Below, piece after piece: positions 7,468-16,091 of a DNA stretch of 50,120 nucleotides. The notes beneath the pieces were generated by a model. It saw nothing but the letters and a program-made list of their open reading frames with translations, ran no database searches and was not told the DNA's origin. The stretch is taken from contig JAJCYR010000101.1 in the NCBI GenBank assembly GCA_029262775.1, positions 1 to 50,120 of the forward strand, written 5' to 3'. The DNA is from Bacteroidota bacterium (lineage in GTDB: Bacteria; Bacteroidota; Rhodothermia; Rhodothermales; UBA10348). Position numbers and translations under genes: made by a program. Position 1 is the first letter of the stretch. Each line of letters opens with the position of its first letter.

Positions 7468-8745
7468 TCAGGTACCCGCCGAGTAATCGGTCGAGTAGAT
7501 TTCCTGCTCCTTCGTCAACGCATCGATGGAAAGCCCCATGGTCTCCAGTTTCAGGCGAGCAATCTGCTGGTCAAGCTCCTCGGGCAGATCCATCACGTCG
7601 TTCGGCAAGTCCTCACCGGCTTCATGCTTCCGAATGAGCGCCAAATGCGCCTGGAACTGGTTCGCAAAGCTCATATCCATGACCTCGGACGGATGGCCTT
7701 CGGCGGCGGCCAGGTTGACGAGCCGGCCATCGGCCAGGATGTAGATCTTCTTGCCGTTGTCGAGCGTGTATTCGCGGTTGTCCGTTCGGATGATGCGGGC
7801 ATCCTTTGAGATCTCAGCCAGCTCCTTCAGGTTGAGCTCCACATCATAGTGCCCGGTGTTGCATACAATGGCGCCTTCCTTCATGGAGGCAAAGTGCTCC
7901 CCGCGGATGACGTCCTTCATACCGGTCGCCGTCACGAAAATGTCGCCTTCCCTGGCCGCTTCTTCCATGGTCATGACGCGCATGCCCTCGAGCGTCGCCT
8001 TGAGTGCGGCGGTCGGCCTGACCTCGGTCACAATCACATTGGCGCCCATGCCCTTGGCGCGCATGGCGACACCGCGGCCGCAGTGGCCATAACCGGCTAC
8101 AACGAAATTCTTGCCGGCCAAAAGCACGCTCGATGCCCGCAGAATGCCGTCGAGTGTCGACTGTCCTGTACCGTATACGTTGTCAAAATCCCACTTCGTC
8201 TCGGCATCGTTGACTGCATAGACGGGGTAGAGCAGCTTGCCGTCGGCGGCCATGGCGCGCAGCCGATGCACGCCCGTCGTGGTCTCCTCCGAGCCGCCAA
8301 TGATGTCGGCGCTCTTCTCGGGAAATGTCGAGTGGACACGGAAAATCAAGTCGGCCCCGTCATCGAGCGTGGTGTGGGGCGTCTTGTCAATGGTGCGGTC
8401 AATAGACCAGTAGAATTCTTCGGTCGACTGCCCGTACCAGGCGTAGATCTCAATCCCCCCAAGCGCCAATGCCGCCGCCACTTCGTCATTCGTTGACAGC
8501 GGATTGCATCCACTCCATGCCACCTCGGCACCGCACGCCGCCAGCGTTTCAATCAGAACCGCTGTTTCCTTGGTCACGTGCAGACAGCCCGTAATCTTGT
8601 ACCCGGCGAACGGTTTGGTCTTTGAGTACTCGTCGCGAAGCTGCATGAGCACCGGCATGCGGGACTCGGCCCACTCAATGCGCATCCGCCCCTTGTCCGC
8701 CATTGACAAATCCTTGACCTTGTAACCGCCTTCCTTGTAATCCAT
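7468..8745 (-). CDS. ahcY: Adenosylhomocysteinase
   Basis: Protein of 425 residues from MDYKEGGYKVKD; the open frame reaches 8787, but the extra 14 residues are not family-like. It reversibly hydrolyses S-adenosylhomocysteine to adenosine and homocysteine, clearing the product of SAM-dependent methylation. Signatures are SGCNPLSTNDEVAAAL (78-93), EETTTGVHRL (153-162), NDAETKWDFDN with the NAD-site Lys184 (179-189), the NAD-binding loop GKNFVVAGYGHCGRG (211-225) and NTGHYDVEL (296-304). The C-terminus is short, without the usual Lys-Pro-x-His-Tyr-Arg-Tyr tail, and the length fits the compact bacterial/archaeal form. It is the third gene after metK and a secreted peptidase gene on the same strand, which fits a SAM-cycle operon. 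Confidence 0.96.
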   Translation of the reverse strand: MDYKEGGYKVKDLSMADKGRMRIEWAESRMPVLMQLRDEYSKTKPFAGYKITGCLHVTKETAVLIETLAACGAEVAWSGCNPLSTNDEVAAALALGGIEIYAWYGQSTEEFYWSIDRTIDKTPHTTLDDGADLIFRVHSTFPEKSADIIGGSEETTTGVHRLRAMAADGKLLYPVYAVNDAETKWDFDNVYGTGQSTLDGILRASSVLLAGKNFVVAGYGHCGRGVAMRAKGMGANVIVTEVRPTAALKATLEGMRVMTMEEAAREGDIFVTATGMKDVIRGEHFASMKEGAIVCNTGHYDVELNLKELAEISKDARIIRTDNREYTLDNGKKIYILADGRLVNLAAAEGHPSEVMDMSFANQFQAHLALIRKHEAGEDLPNDVMDLPEELDQQIARLKLETMGLSIDALTKEQEIYSTDYSAGT

Positions 8746-8774
8746 GATATTCCGTGTATTGATTATCCCACCTG

Positions 8775-8797
8775 AACCCGCCAGCACCGGCCGGGTT
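8775..8797 (-). other. Hairpin in the leader between the peptidase gene and ahcY
   Basis: In the 99-base gap upstream of ahcY, AACCC pairs with GGGTT around a GC-rich interior (GCC/GGC). It does not match the SAH riboswitch core I would expect before ahcY, and there is no T run. It may be a processing or stability hairpin. Confidence 0.25.
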
Positions 8798-8844
8798 GCC
8801 GCTTTACATTTTCTTGACGCGCAGACGATCCGCGGCCCCCTGCC

Positions 8845-11800
8845 TCACAATTTTACCACCGTCCGGCTCTCGGACTGCCCACCCGCCCGCAGCCGCACCA
8901 CATACAGCCCACCGGACAGCCCCGAGGCATTATACGTTACACTGTGGCTGCCGGCGTTTTTGACGCCGTTATCAAGTCTCGCAATACGGCGGCCCAGCGT
9001 GTCGTACAGTTCCAGTTCCACCACACCCGCATCTTCCAGGGAATACGTCACGACGAACGTATTGCGTACCGGGTTCGGGTAAATCGTGTTCAGCGAAAAT
9101 CGGGTCGATACGACAAATTCCGTTTCCTGTGTCTCGTTGACAAGTTCGAGAGAGGACACGATCCAACTGCCCCCGTCCGCGGCGCCCGGTTCGGCCGCAA
9201 ACAACAGACGGACCAGCACCTCAGTGCCCCGGAAGGCCGATACATCAAACACGTCTTCCACATCCGTTCCTGCGTCCCGGAATCCCCGTATGCCGGCCAG
9301 TGGATGCGACGCACTGAGGCGCATGTCGCCCGGATAGCCTCCTTCCGGCTCCAGGGTGGTCCATGAGTCGCCGTCGGTTGTCGAGACCTGCACTGTGGCA
9401 CCATGCTCCCCCGTGAGCACATACTCATGGCGCAGCCGGAGCGCCGCTCGCTCCGCATTTTCGGGGACAACGACAGGTTGCGTACTGAGCGATGCCGCGT
9501 ATCCGGAAATGTCGCTGGACGCAATGTGCCAGAGCGGGGCGGCTGACCACCCGGCCGCCGTGACGGCGCCAGACAGAAGGTCCAATGCATCGGACAGGAC
9601 ATAGGCGGCCGAACGCGGCTGGCCACCCGCGGGCCAGGTCACGGACTGTCCAGACCAGTCGTGCGCCGTCACGGTAAAAGACACAGCAGCCCCGGGCGTC
9701 GCCAGTTCTGGCCGTCCTATGTTACCCGAGTACCGACCAAGCGCCGCCGTGTCCTGCCGGAGCGGTACCGTCTCTTCGGTTCCATCAGGAAAGGTTACCT
9801 GCGCCGTGGCCCCGTGCACGCCCAGATCATCGAACGCCTGGATGGTCACCACCAGCTCGTCGGCCAGCCGCCCCTGGCCCGGCACGTTCCGGATGGCAAT
9901 CCGCTCCGAATGATCCACTGAAAGGATGACGGGGGCCTGCAAATCGTTGGGCAACAACGTGGTTATATTAATTCCAGCCAATCGGAATTCGTTCCCATCG
10001 AGGAGTTCTGTGCTACCAACCGCCAGATCAAACCGCACCGAAACATCCTGTTCAGGCGGTAACTCGACCGCGGCGAACCGCCAGCCGTAGGTGTCGGCAC
10101 GGAATACCAGCTGGCCATCCATGGCGTGACCGGCGCGCGAGAGGACGGATGGATATCCGCTGAGCGGGACCGCAATTTCCCACGGAGCATCCGGACCTAC
10201 GCGGACTTTCACATGGGCGCCGGACGGCTGCGACGCTGCACCATCCAGCCGGCTGCGGTACCAGAACGTGAGAAGCGTCGGCTCCATCTGCCGCCGGAGG
10301 TTGATCGGCGCCAGTTCAATCGTGTGCACCGCGTTGGCAGCCGCCTGTGAGCCATCAGAAACCCACGCAACATCGCTCCCGGCTGGAACCGTGCCCCCGA
10401 CGTCACCGGCGGGAGCAACATTCCAGGCCGTCGTCGTTGTGACCGCCTCTGAAATCAGGGTAAACGAACGGATGAGGCCCTCGGCGACGATCCGAAAGGT
10501 AAACCACCCTTCGGCCGGAAGTATGGTTTCGTTTTCCCCCACCGACGTATCGGTCGCGCGAATCCGGTACGCCACAGTGGCATCTTTCTCGATTTCGGTC
10601 AGGCTGCCCGGAAACAGGCCCTCAAACTGCGAGCCCTGTCCTACCAGCGGGAACGACCCGGAATCCAGCATCGCGCCGTCCGCATCTTCTACTACGAAAT
10701 CGACACGCACCTCTCCCACGGAGAAGTTATCGGTAACGGTGGCCTCAACGCGCGAAGGCCACGCGGCCATGGAGCCTTCTTCAATGGCTGCGTGCGCAAC
10801 GGACGGCCCCATCGTATCCGACCCGATCAACAGGCCAAACCGGACGTCGGGAGCGCCGTCGGGAAGCAGACTCACGCGCCCTTGTGAGTCGGTCACGGAG
10901 ATATGGTAAAACAGCGAGTCGGACTCTGATGGCAGTTGCAGCGTGCCCGTCCACACGTCGTCGCTGGCCCTCGACAACGGCGTGCTGAACGCGCCCTGCG
11001 AACTGGACTCCGCAAAGACGGTGACCCGCGCGACCTCTGCCCCGACTCCCACGGCCCTCACTTCGAGGGCAAGCTGGCCGCCGAGGTTGTCTGAACCGGC
11101 GACGGGAACGTGCTCGACGAGCGGATTCTGGCTCGCATCACGGATGAGTCCGCGACTTCCCATGATCTGCACGAGTGTCGAGGCATGATCCCCTCCGAAA
11201 TGGTCCAGATCCGCCTGTAGAATGGCCTCACCGGCATCCTGAAACGTTACAGGAGTCGTCAGGTAAGCGTGCGAAAACAGGACCAACTGGTCGGTTACCG
11301 TCCGGCCCAGCTCATTCTGCACTTCCATCAGTGCCGTGGCCAACAGGCGCCCGTCATTGTGTGGGCTGCATCCAGTGGGAGCCGGACGTTGGTCACTGCA
11401 CGTATCCTGCGGGTAGCTACCCGAAAAATCCATCACGCGACCTGGCCAGAACACCCCATCACCGGAGTCCCAGGCAAACAGGGTCTCCCAATCGCTCCGC
11501 GCCGCCTGACCAGACTCCACCAGGAATCGCTGGTACGATACCGCCCAGTAGTCGGCCCACCCCTCGTGCACGGCCGTTCCTTCCAGTGTTGTATTCAGTC
11601 CCGGCGAAGCCGCTTCGAGGAGGGCATGCGCATATTCATGCCAGATAACGGTGGCATCTTCCCCGTCGTCCACGCCGCCGGTGCCGAAAACGATCAGATT
11701 TCCCGATGGAAAATAAAAGGACTCATCGCGCGTGATTCCCCTCGGATTCACCGCCAGAGGGCCCTCCTGCCGGCCCGTAAACCCAAGTTGCTGCACGTAC

Positions 11801-12813
11801 CGCTGACTCTTGTCAATGTGGAAATAAGTCATCACCGCCTCAAAGTCGACGTCGTCACGGTCCAACCGGAAGGCAGAGGGGTCGGACACGGCCGGGGGCA
11901 CGTACGGCGACGCCCCACCACCGGCCAGTTCCCCGGTAATACGCACAAATGGGCCTTCAAGCCGGATATTGCCCTGATTGTCCACATCCAGGTCGCGAAG
12001 CACCACCTCCTGCAATTCAGCCGTCAGGGCCGGATTGGAGGCATCGGAGGCGTCCACATAGGGAGCGCCGTAGGCTGCGCCCGCCGTCATCAGCGGGCTG
12101 GGGTCGAATACGAGTCCCTGCCCGTCGATGGCACGGCGGTGCCGAAACGCCATATCCAGTTTGTCCAGTACGCGGCCCGTGACGGCATCTACCAGAACGC
12201 GCCACTCGGCGGGCGCGGCGTGTGGCCAGACTGTGACTTCCCAGACGAGGCGCAGGCCGTCACCGCCGAGCACAGCCAGCCCTGGCTCCGAGGTTTCCGC
12301 TGGCCGTGCGACCCCCGCCTGGACTGCACCCGGAGCCACGTCGTCGATGGCGGCACGCACCGCTTCGGCGGGCGAAATCCGGGGCGTAGTATCCAATTCC
12401 TCGACTCTTGTCACCGACTGATAGGCGCTCATGACCGAGGATACGTGCTCACGATCTCCAATGCCCGCGTTCCGCGTGGCAATGGAAACGCGCACGTACG
12501 CATCGATGAGGGGAAGCCCCCTCACAACCTGCTGCCACGTCTCGTGCCTCACGGCACCGTAGCGGACATCGCGGATTTTTTTCAGGTCGGTCCGAGACTC
12601 CGACCAACCGAATTCATTGGCCGTTTCGCGCCAGAATACACCTTCGGGCGCCAGACGCCGGTCCCGAATGGAAAAATCGGCGCGCGTAAGCCCGGTTTCC
12701 GGGTCAATTCGGACCCGCTTTTCGGGAACCAACCCCGAACGGTCCTGGGACAGCGCCGTGCCCGGAACCAGCAGTACGCACAGGAGCACGGCGCCCGTCA
12801 CCAGTCCATACAT
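8845..12813 (-). CDS. Secreted M36-like (fungalysin-type) metallopeptidase with T9SS sorting domain
   Basis: Start chosen at ATG 12813 (MYGLVTGAVLL), which gives a signal peptide cut after ALS22 with Gln23 first; the frame extends into metK, but without an export signal. The product has 1322 residues. The FTP-type propeptide region (~85-130, VRHETWQQVVRGLPLIDAYV) is followed by a PepSY-like stretch ending AEWRVLVDAVTGRVLDKLD. The zinc motif HEYAH (392-396) and HEGWADYW (Glu417 as third ligand, 20 residues on) are typical of M36/M4 peptidases. A long beta-sandwich region with repeated surface modules follows (~520-1230). The final ~84 residues (from 1239) are a T9SS sorting domain (YPNPV, YDTLGRRI, SGGLYVVRL). 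It is probably an extracellular protease made as a zymogen. It starts 11 bases after the metK stop and is followed by ahcY, an unusual place for a secreted enzyme. Confidence 0.88.
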   Translation of the reverse strand: MYGLVTGAVLLCVLLVPGTALSQDRSGLVPEKRVRIDPETGLTRADFSIRDRRLAPEGVFWRETANEFGWSESRTDLKKIRDVRYGAVRHETWQQVVRGLPLIDAYVRVSIATRNAGIGDREHVSSVMSAYQSVTRVEELDTTPRISPAEAVRAAIDDVAPGAVQAGVARPAETSEPGLAVLGGDGLRLVWEVTVWPHAAPAEWRVLVDAVTGRVLDKLDMAFRHRRAIDGQGLVFDPSPLMTAGAAYGAPYVDASDASNPALTAELQEVVLRDLDVDNQGNIRLEGPFVRITGELAGGGASPYVPPAVSDPSAFRLDRDDVDFEAVMTYFHIDKSQRYVQQLGFTGRQEGPLAVNPRGITRDESFYFPSGNLIVFGTGGVDDGEDATVIWHEYAHALLEAASPGLNTTLEGTAVHEGWADYWAVSYQRFLVESGQAARSDWETLFAWDSGDGVFWPGRVMDFSGSYPQDTCSDQRPAPTGCSPHNDGRLLATALMEVQNELGRTVTDQLVLFSHAYLTTPVTFQDAGEAILQADLDHFGGDHASTLVQIMGSRGLIRDASQNPLVEHVPVAGSDNLGGQLALEVRAVGVGAEVARVTVFAESSSQGAFSTPLSRASDDVWTGTLQLPSESDSLFYHISVTDSQGRVSLLPDGAPDVRFGLLIGSDTMGPSVAHAAIEEGSMAAWPSRVEATVTDNFSVGEVRVDFVVEDADGAMLDSGSFPLVGQGSQFEGLFPGSLTEIEKDATVAYRIRATDTSVGENETILPAEGWFTFRIVAEGLIRSFTLISEAVTTTTAWNVAPAGDVGGTVPAGSDVAWVSDGSQAAANAVHTIELAPINLRRQMEPTLLTFWYRSRLDGAASQPSGAHVKVRVGPDAPWEIAVPLSGYPSVLSRAGHAMDGQLVFRADTYGWRFAAVELPPEQDVSVRFDLAVGSTELLDGNEFRLAGINITTLLPNDLQAPVILSVDHSERIAIRNVPGQGRLADELVVTIQAFDDLGVHGATAQVTFPDGTEETVPLRQDTAALGRYSGNIGRPELATPGAAVSFTVTAHDWSGQSVTWPAGGQPRSAAYVLSDALDLLSGAVTAAGWSAAPLWHIASSDISGYAASLSTQPVVVPENAERAALRLRHEYVLTGEHGATVQVSTTDGDSWTTLEPEGGYPGDMRLSASHPLAGIRGFRDAGTDVEDVFDVSAFRGTEVLVRLLFAAEPGAADGGSWIVSSLELVNETQETEFVVSTRFSLNTIYPNPVRNTFVVTYSLEDAGVVELELYDTLGRRIARLDNGVKNAGSHSVTYNASGLSGGLYVVRLRAGGQSESRTVVKL

Positions 12814-12824
12814 TCGGGTACCCA

Positions 12825-13985
12825 CTACGCTTTTCGGGAGGCCGCCTGAACGACAGGCTCTACCATGTCCGTGGCCTCCCACGGGAATTCAGAGCGACCG
12901 AAGTGACCATAGGCGGCCGTTTTCTGGTAGCGCGGCACCAACAGATCCAGCCCCTCAATAATTCCCCGTGGACGCAGATCGAACACGTCCCGCACCACGT
13001 CGACGAGGACCGTATCGGGCACACGGCCCGTACCGTATGAATTCACGAATATCGAGACCGGCTCACTGACACCAATAGCATAGGCCACCTGCACCAATAC
13101 TTCGTCGCAGAGTTCTGCTGCCACCAGGTTTTTGGCCACGTGGCGCGCGGCATAGGCCGCCGAGCGGTCCACCTTGGACGGATCCTTGCCTGAAAACGCC
13201 CCACCACCGTGGGCGCCCTTACCACCGTACGTATCGACAATGATCTTGCGCCCCGTCAGCCCCGTATCGCCGTGCGGCCCACCGATTTCGAATTTACCGG
13301 TCGGATTTACGTGCAGAATCAGGTCGTCGTCGAGCAGGTCGGACGATACCACTCGCGGTAACAGATGCGTACGCACGTCCTCCTTGATCCGGGCGAGCGT
13401 CACATCCGGTCCATGCTGCGTCGAGAGCACAATCGTGTGGATGCGACGGATGGTTTTGCCATCAGGCTCATATTCAACGGTGACCTGGCTCTTGGAGTCC
13501 GGGCGAAGGTAGGGCATCAGATCCGTCTGCTTGCGGATGTGGGCCAGTTCGCGGACCAGTCCGTGCGAGTAGGAAAGCGACATGGGCATGAGTTCTGCTG
13601 TTTCCCGGCACGCATACCCGAACATCATGCCCTGGTCGCCCGCGCCCAGATCGCCCCCGGCTCGGTCCACACCCTGCGCAATATCGACACTCTGATCATG
13701 AATGGCGCTGAGCACGCCGCAGGAATCGGCATCGAAGCGGAGTTTCGGGTCGGTATAGCCGATATCCCGGATGACTTGCCGGGCCACCTCCTGCACGTCG
13801 ATATAGGATTCCGTCCTGACTTCGCCGGAAAGGACCACGAGGCCCGTAGTGACGAGCGTTTCAACAGCTACCCGGCTGTGCGGGTCGTCCGCCAGCATCG
13901 CATCCAGAATGGCATCCGAAATCTGGTCGGATACTTTGTCGGGATGCCCCTCAGAGACGGATTCAGACGTAAAAAGATGGGCCAT
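12825..13985 (-). CDS. metK: S-adenosylmethionine synthase
   Basis: Protein of 386 residues, the full length for bacterial MetK. It makes SAM from methionine and ATP, releasing phosphate and pyrophosphate, in the cytoplasm. Motifs are GHPDK (13-17, ATP and Mg site), [12 protein letters not shown] (114-125), [24 protein letters not shown] (232-255) and the P-loop-like [16 protein letters not shown] (260-275). The start [17 protein letters not shown] is the usual one. It is the first gene of a minus-strand cluster with a secreted peptidase (11-base gap) and ahcY, and is divergent from acpP across 181 bases. No SAM riboswitch was recognised in that gap. Confidence 0.98.
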   Translation of the reverse strand: MAHLFTSESVSEGHPDKVSDQISDAILDAMLADDPHSRVAVETLVTTGLVVLSGEVRTESYIDVQEVARQVIRDIGYTDPKLRFDADSCGVLSAIHDQSVDIAQGVDRAGGDLGAGDQGMMFGYACRETAELMPMSLSYSHGLVRELAHIRKQTDLMPYLRPDSKSQVTVEYEPDGKTIRRIHTIVLSTQHGPDVTLARIKEDVRTHLLPRVVSSDLLDDDLILHVNPTGKFEIGGPHGDTGLTGRKIIVDTYGGKGAHGGGAFSGKDPSKVDRSAAYAARHVAKNLVAAELCDEVLVQVAYAIGVSEPVSIFVNSYGTGRVPDTVLVDVVRDVFDLRPRGIIEGLDLLVPRYQKTAAYGHFGRSEFPWEATDMVEPVVQAASRKA

Positions 13986-14166
13986 GTAATCAACATGTCG
14001 AGTAGTTGGAGTGTCAGGTCAGCCAAAAGGAACGAACGTGATTATCGAATGTTTTCTCCCGATTCGCCATACCCACTCCGTCAAACATCCGTGCAGAATT
14101 TGATTCAGCCTGCAAATCGACGTAATTTGGCGTTCCATCTTATCACAATTCCCCATAGGAACCAAT
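13986..14166. promoter_or_regulatory. Divergent intergenic region between metK and acpP, with candidate acpP promoter
   Basis: This 181-base noncoding gap must hold the promoters of both metK (minus) and acpP (plus). Toward acpP, TTG at 14100-14102 followed after 20 bases by TAATTTG (14123-14129) resembles the Bacteroidota -33/-7 pattern and would place transcription start near 14135, about 30 bases before the ATG. No matching pair was found toward metK, and no riboswitch fold was recognised. Confidence 0.35.
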
Positions 14167-14403
14167 ATGTCCGATCTCGCAGCCAAGGTAAAGTCCATCA
14201 TTGTCGAGAAGCTCGGTGTGGATGAAAGCGATATTTCTGACGATGCATCGTTCACGAACGACCTGGGCGCCGATTCCCTTGACACCGTGGAACTCATCAT
14301 GGAGTTCGAGAAGGAATTCGACCTTACCATTCCCGATGAGGATGCCGAGCAGATTGCCACCGTTGGCGATGCCGTGAAGTACCTCACTGAAAACGCAGGT
14401 TGA
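14167..14403 (+). CDS. acpP: Acyl carrier protein
   Basis: Protein of 78 residues, acidic, with the phosphopantetheine attachment motif [15 protein letters not shown]; the modified serine is Ser37. The length and the helix pattern ([17 protein letters not shown]) are those of the fatty-acid synthesis carrier. It carries growing acyl chains between enzymes of type II fatty acid synthesis in the cytoplasm. The stop is 10 bases before the fabF start, the classic acpP-fabF pair. Confidence 0.97.
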   Translation: MSDLAAKVKSIIVEKLGVDESDISDDASFTNDLGADSLDTVELIMEFEKEFDLTIPDEDAEQIATVGDAVKYLTENAG

Positions 14404-14413
14404 TCCGAACGGC

Positions 14414-15676
14414 ATGAACAGCATCGGACGCAGAGTAGTTGTTACAGGCATGGGGGCGCTTACGCCCATTGGCCTGACCCCCGAGTCCTTCTGGGGCGGC
14501 ATGATGCGCGGCGAGAGCGGCGCAGCCCCCATTACATATTTCGACGTGGAGCCATACGCCACAAAGTTTGCGTGCGAGCTCAAGGGTTTCGATGCCCATG
14601 ACTACCTCGATCGCAAGGAAGCCCGGCGCATGGACCCGTTCTGCCAGTATGCCGTCATCGCGGCAGGACAGGCCCTGACGGATGCAGGAATTGACCCGGC
14701 CGCGCTTACGACCGAAGAACAGGAACGGATTGGCGTTGTCTACGGCAGCGGAATCGGTGGCATGCGGGAATTCCACAAGCAGACGGAAGTGCTCGTAGAG
14801 CATGGCCCCAGACGCATTTCCCCGTTTTTCATCCCCATGCTCATCCCGGACATTGCGGCCGGTCAGATCTCCATCCGTTACAGGCTGCGGGGCCCGAACT
14901 ACTCGGTAGTCTCCGCCTGCGCGACGGGTAACAACAACATCGGCGATGCCTTCATGCTGATCAAGCTCGGGCATATGGATGCGGCCGTTACCGGCGGATC
15001 CGAGGCCAGCGTAACCGAACTCGGAATTGGTGGCTTCAACGCCCTCAAAGCCTTGTCCACACGCAACGACGAGCCGGCAACCGCTTCCCGTCCGTTCGAC
15101 AAGACCCGTGACGGGTTTGTGCTCGGCGAAGGCGCCGGCGCCTTGTATGTGGAAGAACTCGAGCACGCCAAAGCCCGCGGTGCCCGCATTTATGCCGAAA
15201 TCCTCGGAATTGGTATGAGTGGAGATGCGCACCACATCACCGCCCCCGACCCGGAAGGGCTCGGCGCCCGCAATGCCATGAAAGCCTCGCTCGACGACGC
15301 CGGTCTCAAGCCGTCAGACGTGGATTACCTGAACATGCACGGAACGTCGACACCGCTCGGCGATATCGCGGAGTCGAACGCCATCAAACGGGTATTCGAG
15401 GATCACGCGTACGCCATGAACGTGTCCTCCACGAAGAGCATGACGGGACACCTTCTCGGCGCAGCGGGGGCGGTCGAGGCCATTGCATCCATCTTCTCCA
15501 TTGTTCACAAGTGCGTTCCGCCTACCATCAACTTCGAGTATGCCGATGAGCTGTGTGACCTGAACTATACGTTCAATGCACCGGTCGATCGCGACGTGAA
15601 GGTCGCCATGAGCAATGCCTTTGGATTCGGCGGGCACAATACGAGTGTGGTATTCGGCGAATACGTCGATAAATAA
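14414..15676 (+). CDS. fabF: Beta-ketoacyl-ACP synthase II
   Basis: Protein of 420 residues that condenses malonyl-ACP with acyl-ACP in fatty-acid elongation. The Cys-His-His triad of the KAS I/II class is complete: Cys169 in SACATG, His309 in NMHGTSTPLGD and His346 in KSMTGHLLGAAG; Lys341 and Phe405 (GFGG) are also in place. The start VVVTGMGALTPIG is typical. It follows acpP by 10 bases and is surely co-transcribed with it. The class could in principle be KAS I (FabB), but the acpP neighbour and the sequence favour FabF. Confidence 0.96.
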   Translation: MNSIGRRVVVTGMGALTPIGLTPESFWGGMMRGESGAAPITYFDVEPYATKFACELKGFDAHDYLDRKEARRMDPFCQYAVIAAGQALTDAGIDPAALTTEEQERIGVVYGSGIGGMREFHKQTEVLVEHGPRRISPFFIPMLIPDIAAGQISIRYRLRGPNYSVVSACATGNNNIGDAFMLIKLGHMDAAVTGGSEASVTELGIGGFNALKALSTRNDEPATASRPFDKTRDGFVLGEGAGALYVEELEHAKARGARIYAEILGIGMSGDAHHITAPDPEGLGARNAMKASLDDAGLKPSDVDYLNMHGTSTPLGDIAESNAIKRVFEDHAYAMNVSSTKSMTGHLLGAAGAVEAIASIFSIVHKCVPPTINFEYADELCDLNYTFNAPVDRDVKVAMSNAFGFGGHNTSVVFGEYVDK

Positions 15677-15720
15677 GGCCAGCCCACCGTGTAGTAACTT
15701 TCAGCGCGGCGATTCGTATT

Positions 15721-15754
15721 GGTTATATGTTTGGCAAGTACATAACATATAACC
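15721..15754. promoter_or_regulatory. Perfect 11-bp dyad, probable PadR operator, with -7-like box
   Basis: GGTTATATGTT and AACATATAACC are separated by 12 bases and end 7 bases before the padR start. ATGT and ACAT, which known PadR sites use, lie inside the halves. The left half runs into TATGTTTG (15726-15733), a full match to the Bacteroidota -7 box TAnnTTTG; no clear -33 TTG was seen at the right distance. The placement suggests that the regulator represses its own operon by covering the promoter. Confidence 0.55.
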
Positions 15755-15761
15755 GTGGGTA

Positions 15762-16091
15762 ATGGAACAGAATTTTCACCTGGGAGAATTCGAGGAACTC
15801 GTACTTCTCGCCGTCGCCGCCCTTCCGGATACGGCATACGGATTTACGGTTCGCGAGTTGATCGATGAAGAGACCGGACGCTCCGTAACGCTCGCTACCA
15901 TCCATTCGGCACTATACCGACTTGAAGGTAAAGGAATGCTTCGGTCCCGACTTGGCGGTGCCACCGCAGAGAGGGGCGGTCGAAACAAGCGGCTGTTCAC
16001 GATGACATCGTCAGGATATTCGGCCGTCCAGGCCCGACACGCTGGAAGGGAAAATTTGCGCGCACTCCTCCCGAAACTGTCACTCCCATGA
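15762..16091 (+). CDS. PadR family transcriptional regulator
   Basis: Protein of 109 residues with the PadR winged-helix fold: LGEFEELVLLAVAAL (7-21), YGFTVRELIDEETGRSVTLATIHSALYRLEGKGML (26-60) as the recognition region, then the wing with RGGRNKRLFTMTSSGYSAV (71-89). It is the short form, with little C-terminal dimerisation domain. Its stop overlaps the start of the downstream permease gene by four bases (ATGA), so the two are co-translated. PadR genes commonly pair in this way with MacB/FtsX-type permeases. A perfect dyad just upstream is its probable operator. Confidence 0.9.
   Translation: MEQNFHLGEFEELVLLAVAALPDTAYGFTVRELIDEETGRSVTLATIHSALYRLEGKGMLRSRLGGATAERGGRNKRLFTMTSSGYSAVQARHAGRENLRALLPKLSLP

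Noticed and set aside
8746..8844. SAH riboswitch before ahcY
   Set aside because: Only a simple hairpin is present. The conserved core and pseudoknot of the SAH riboswitch were not recognised.
11269..12849. 526-residue plus-strand frame
   Set aside because: Antisense shadow of the M36-like peptidase. It is rich in Arg, His and Pro and has no recognisable domain.
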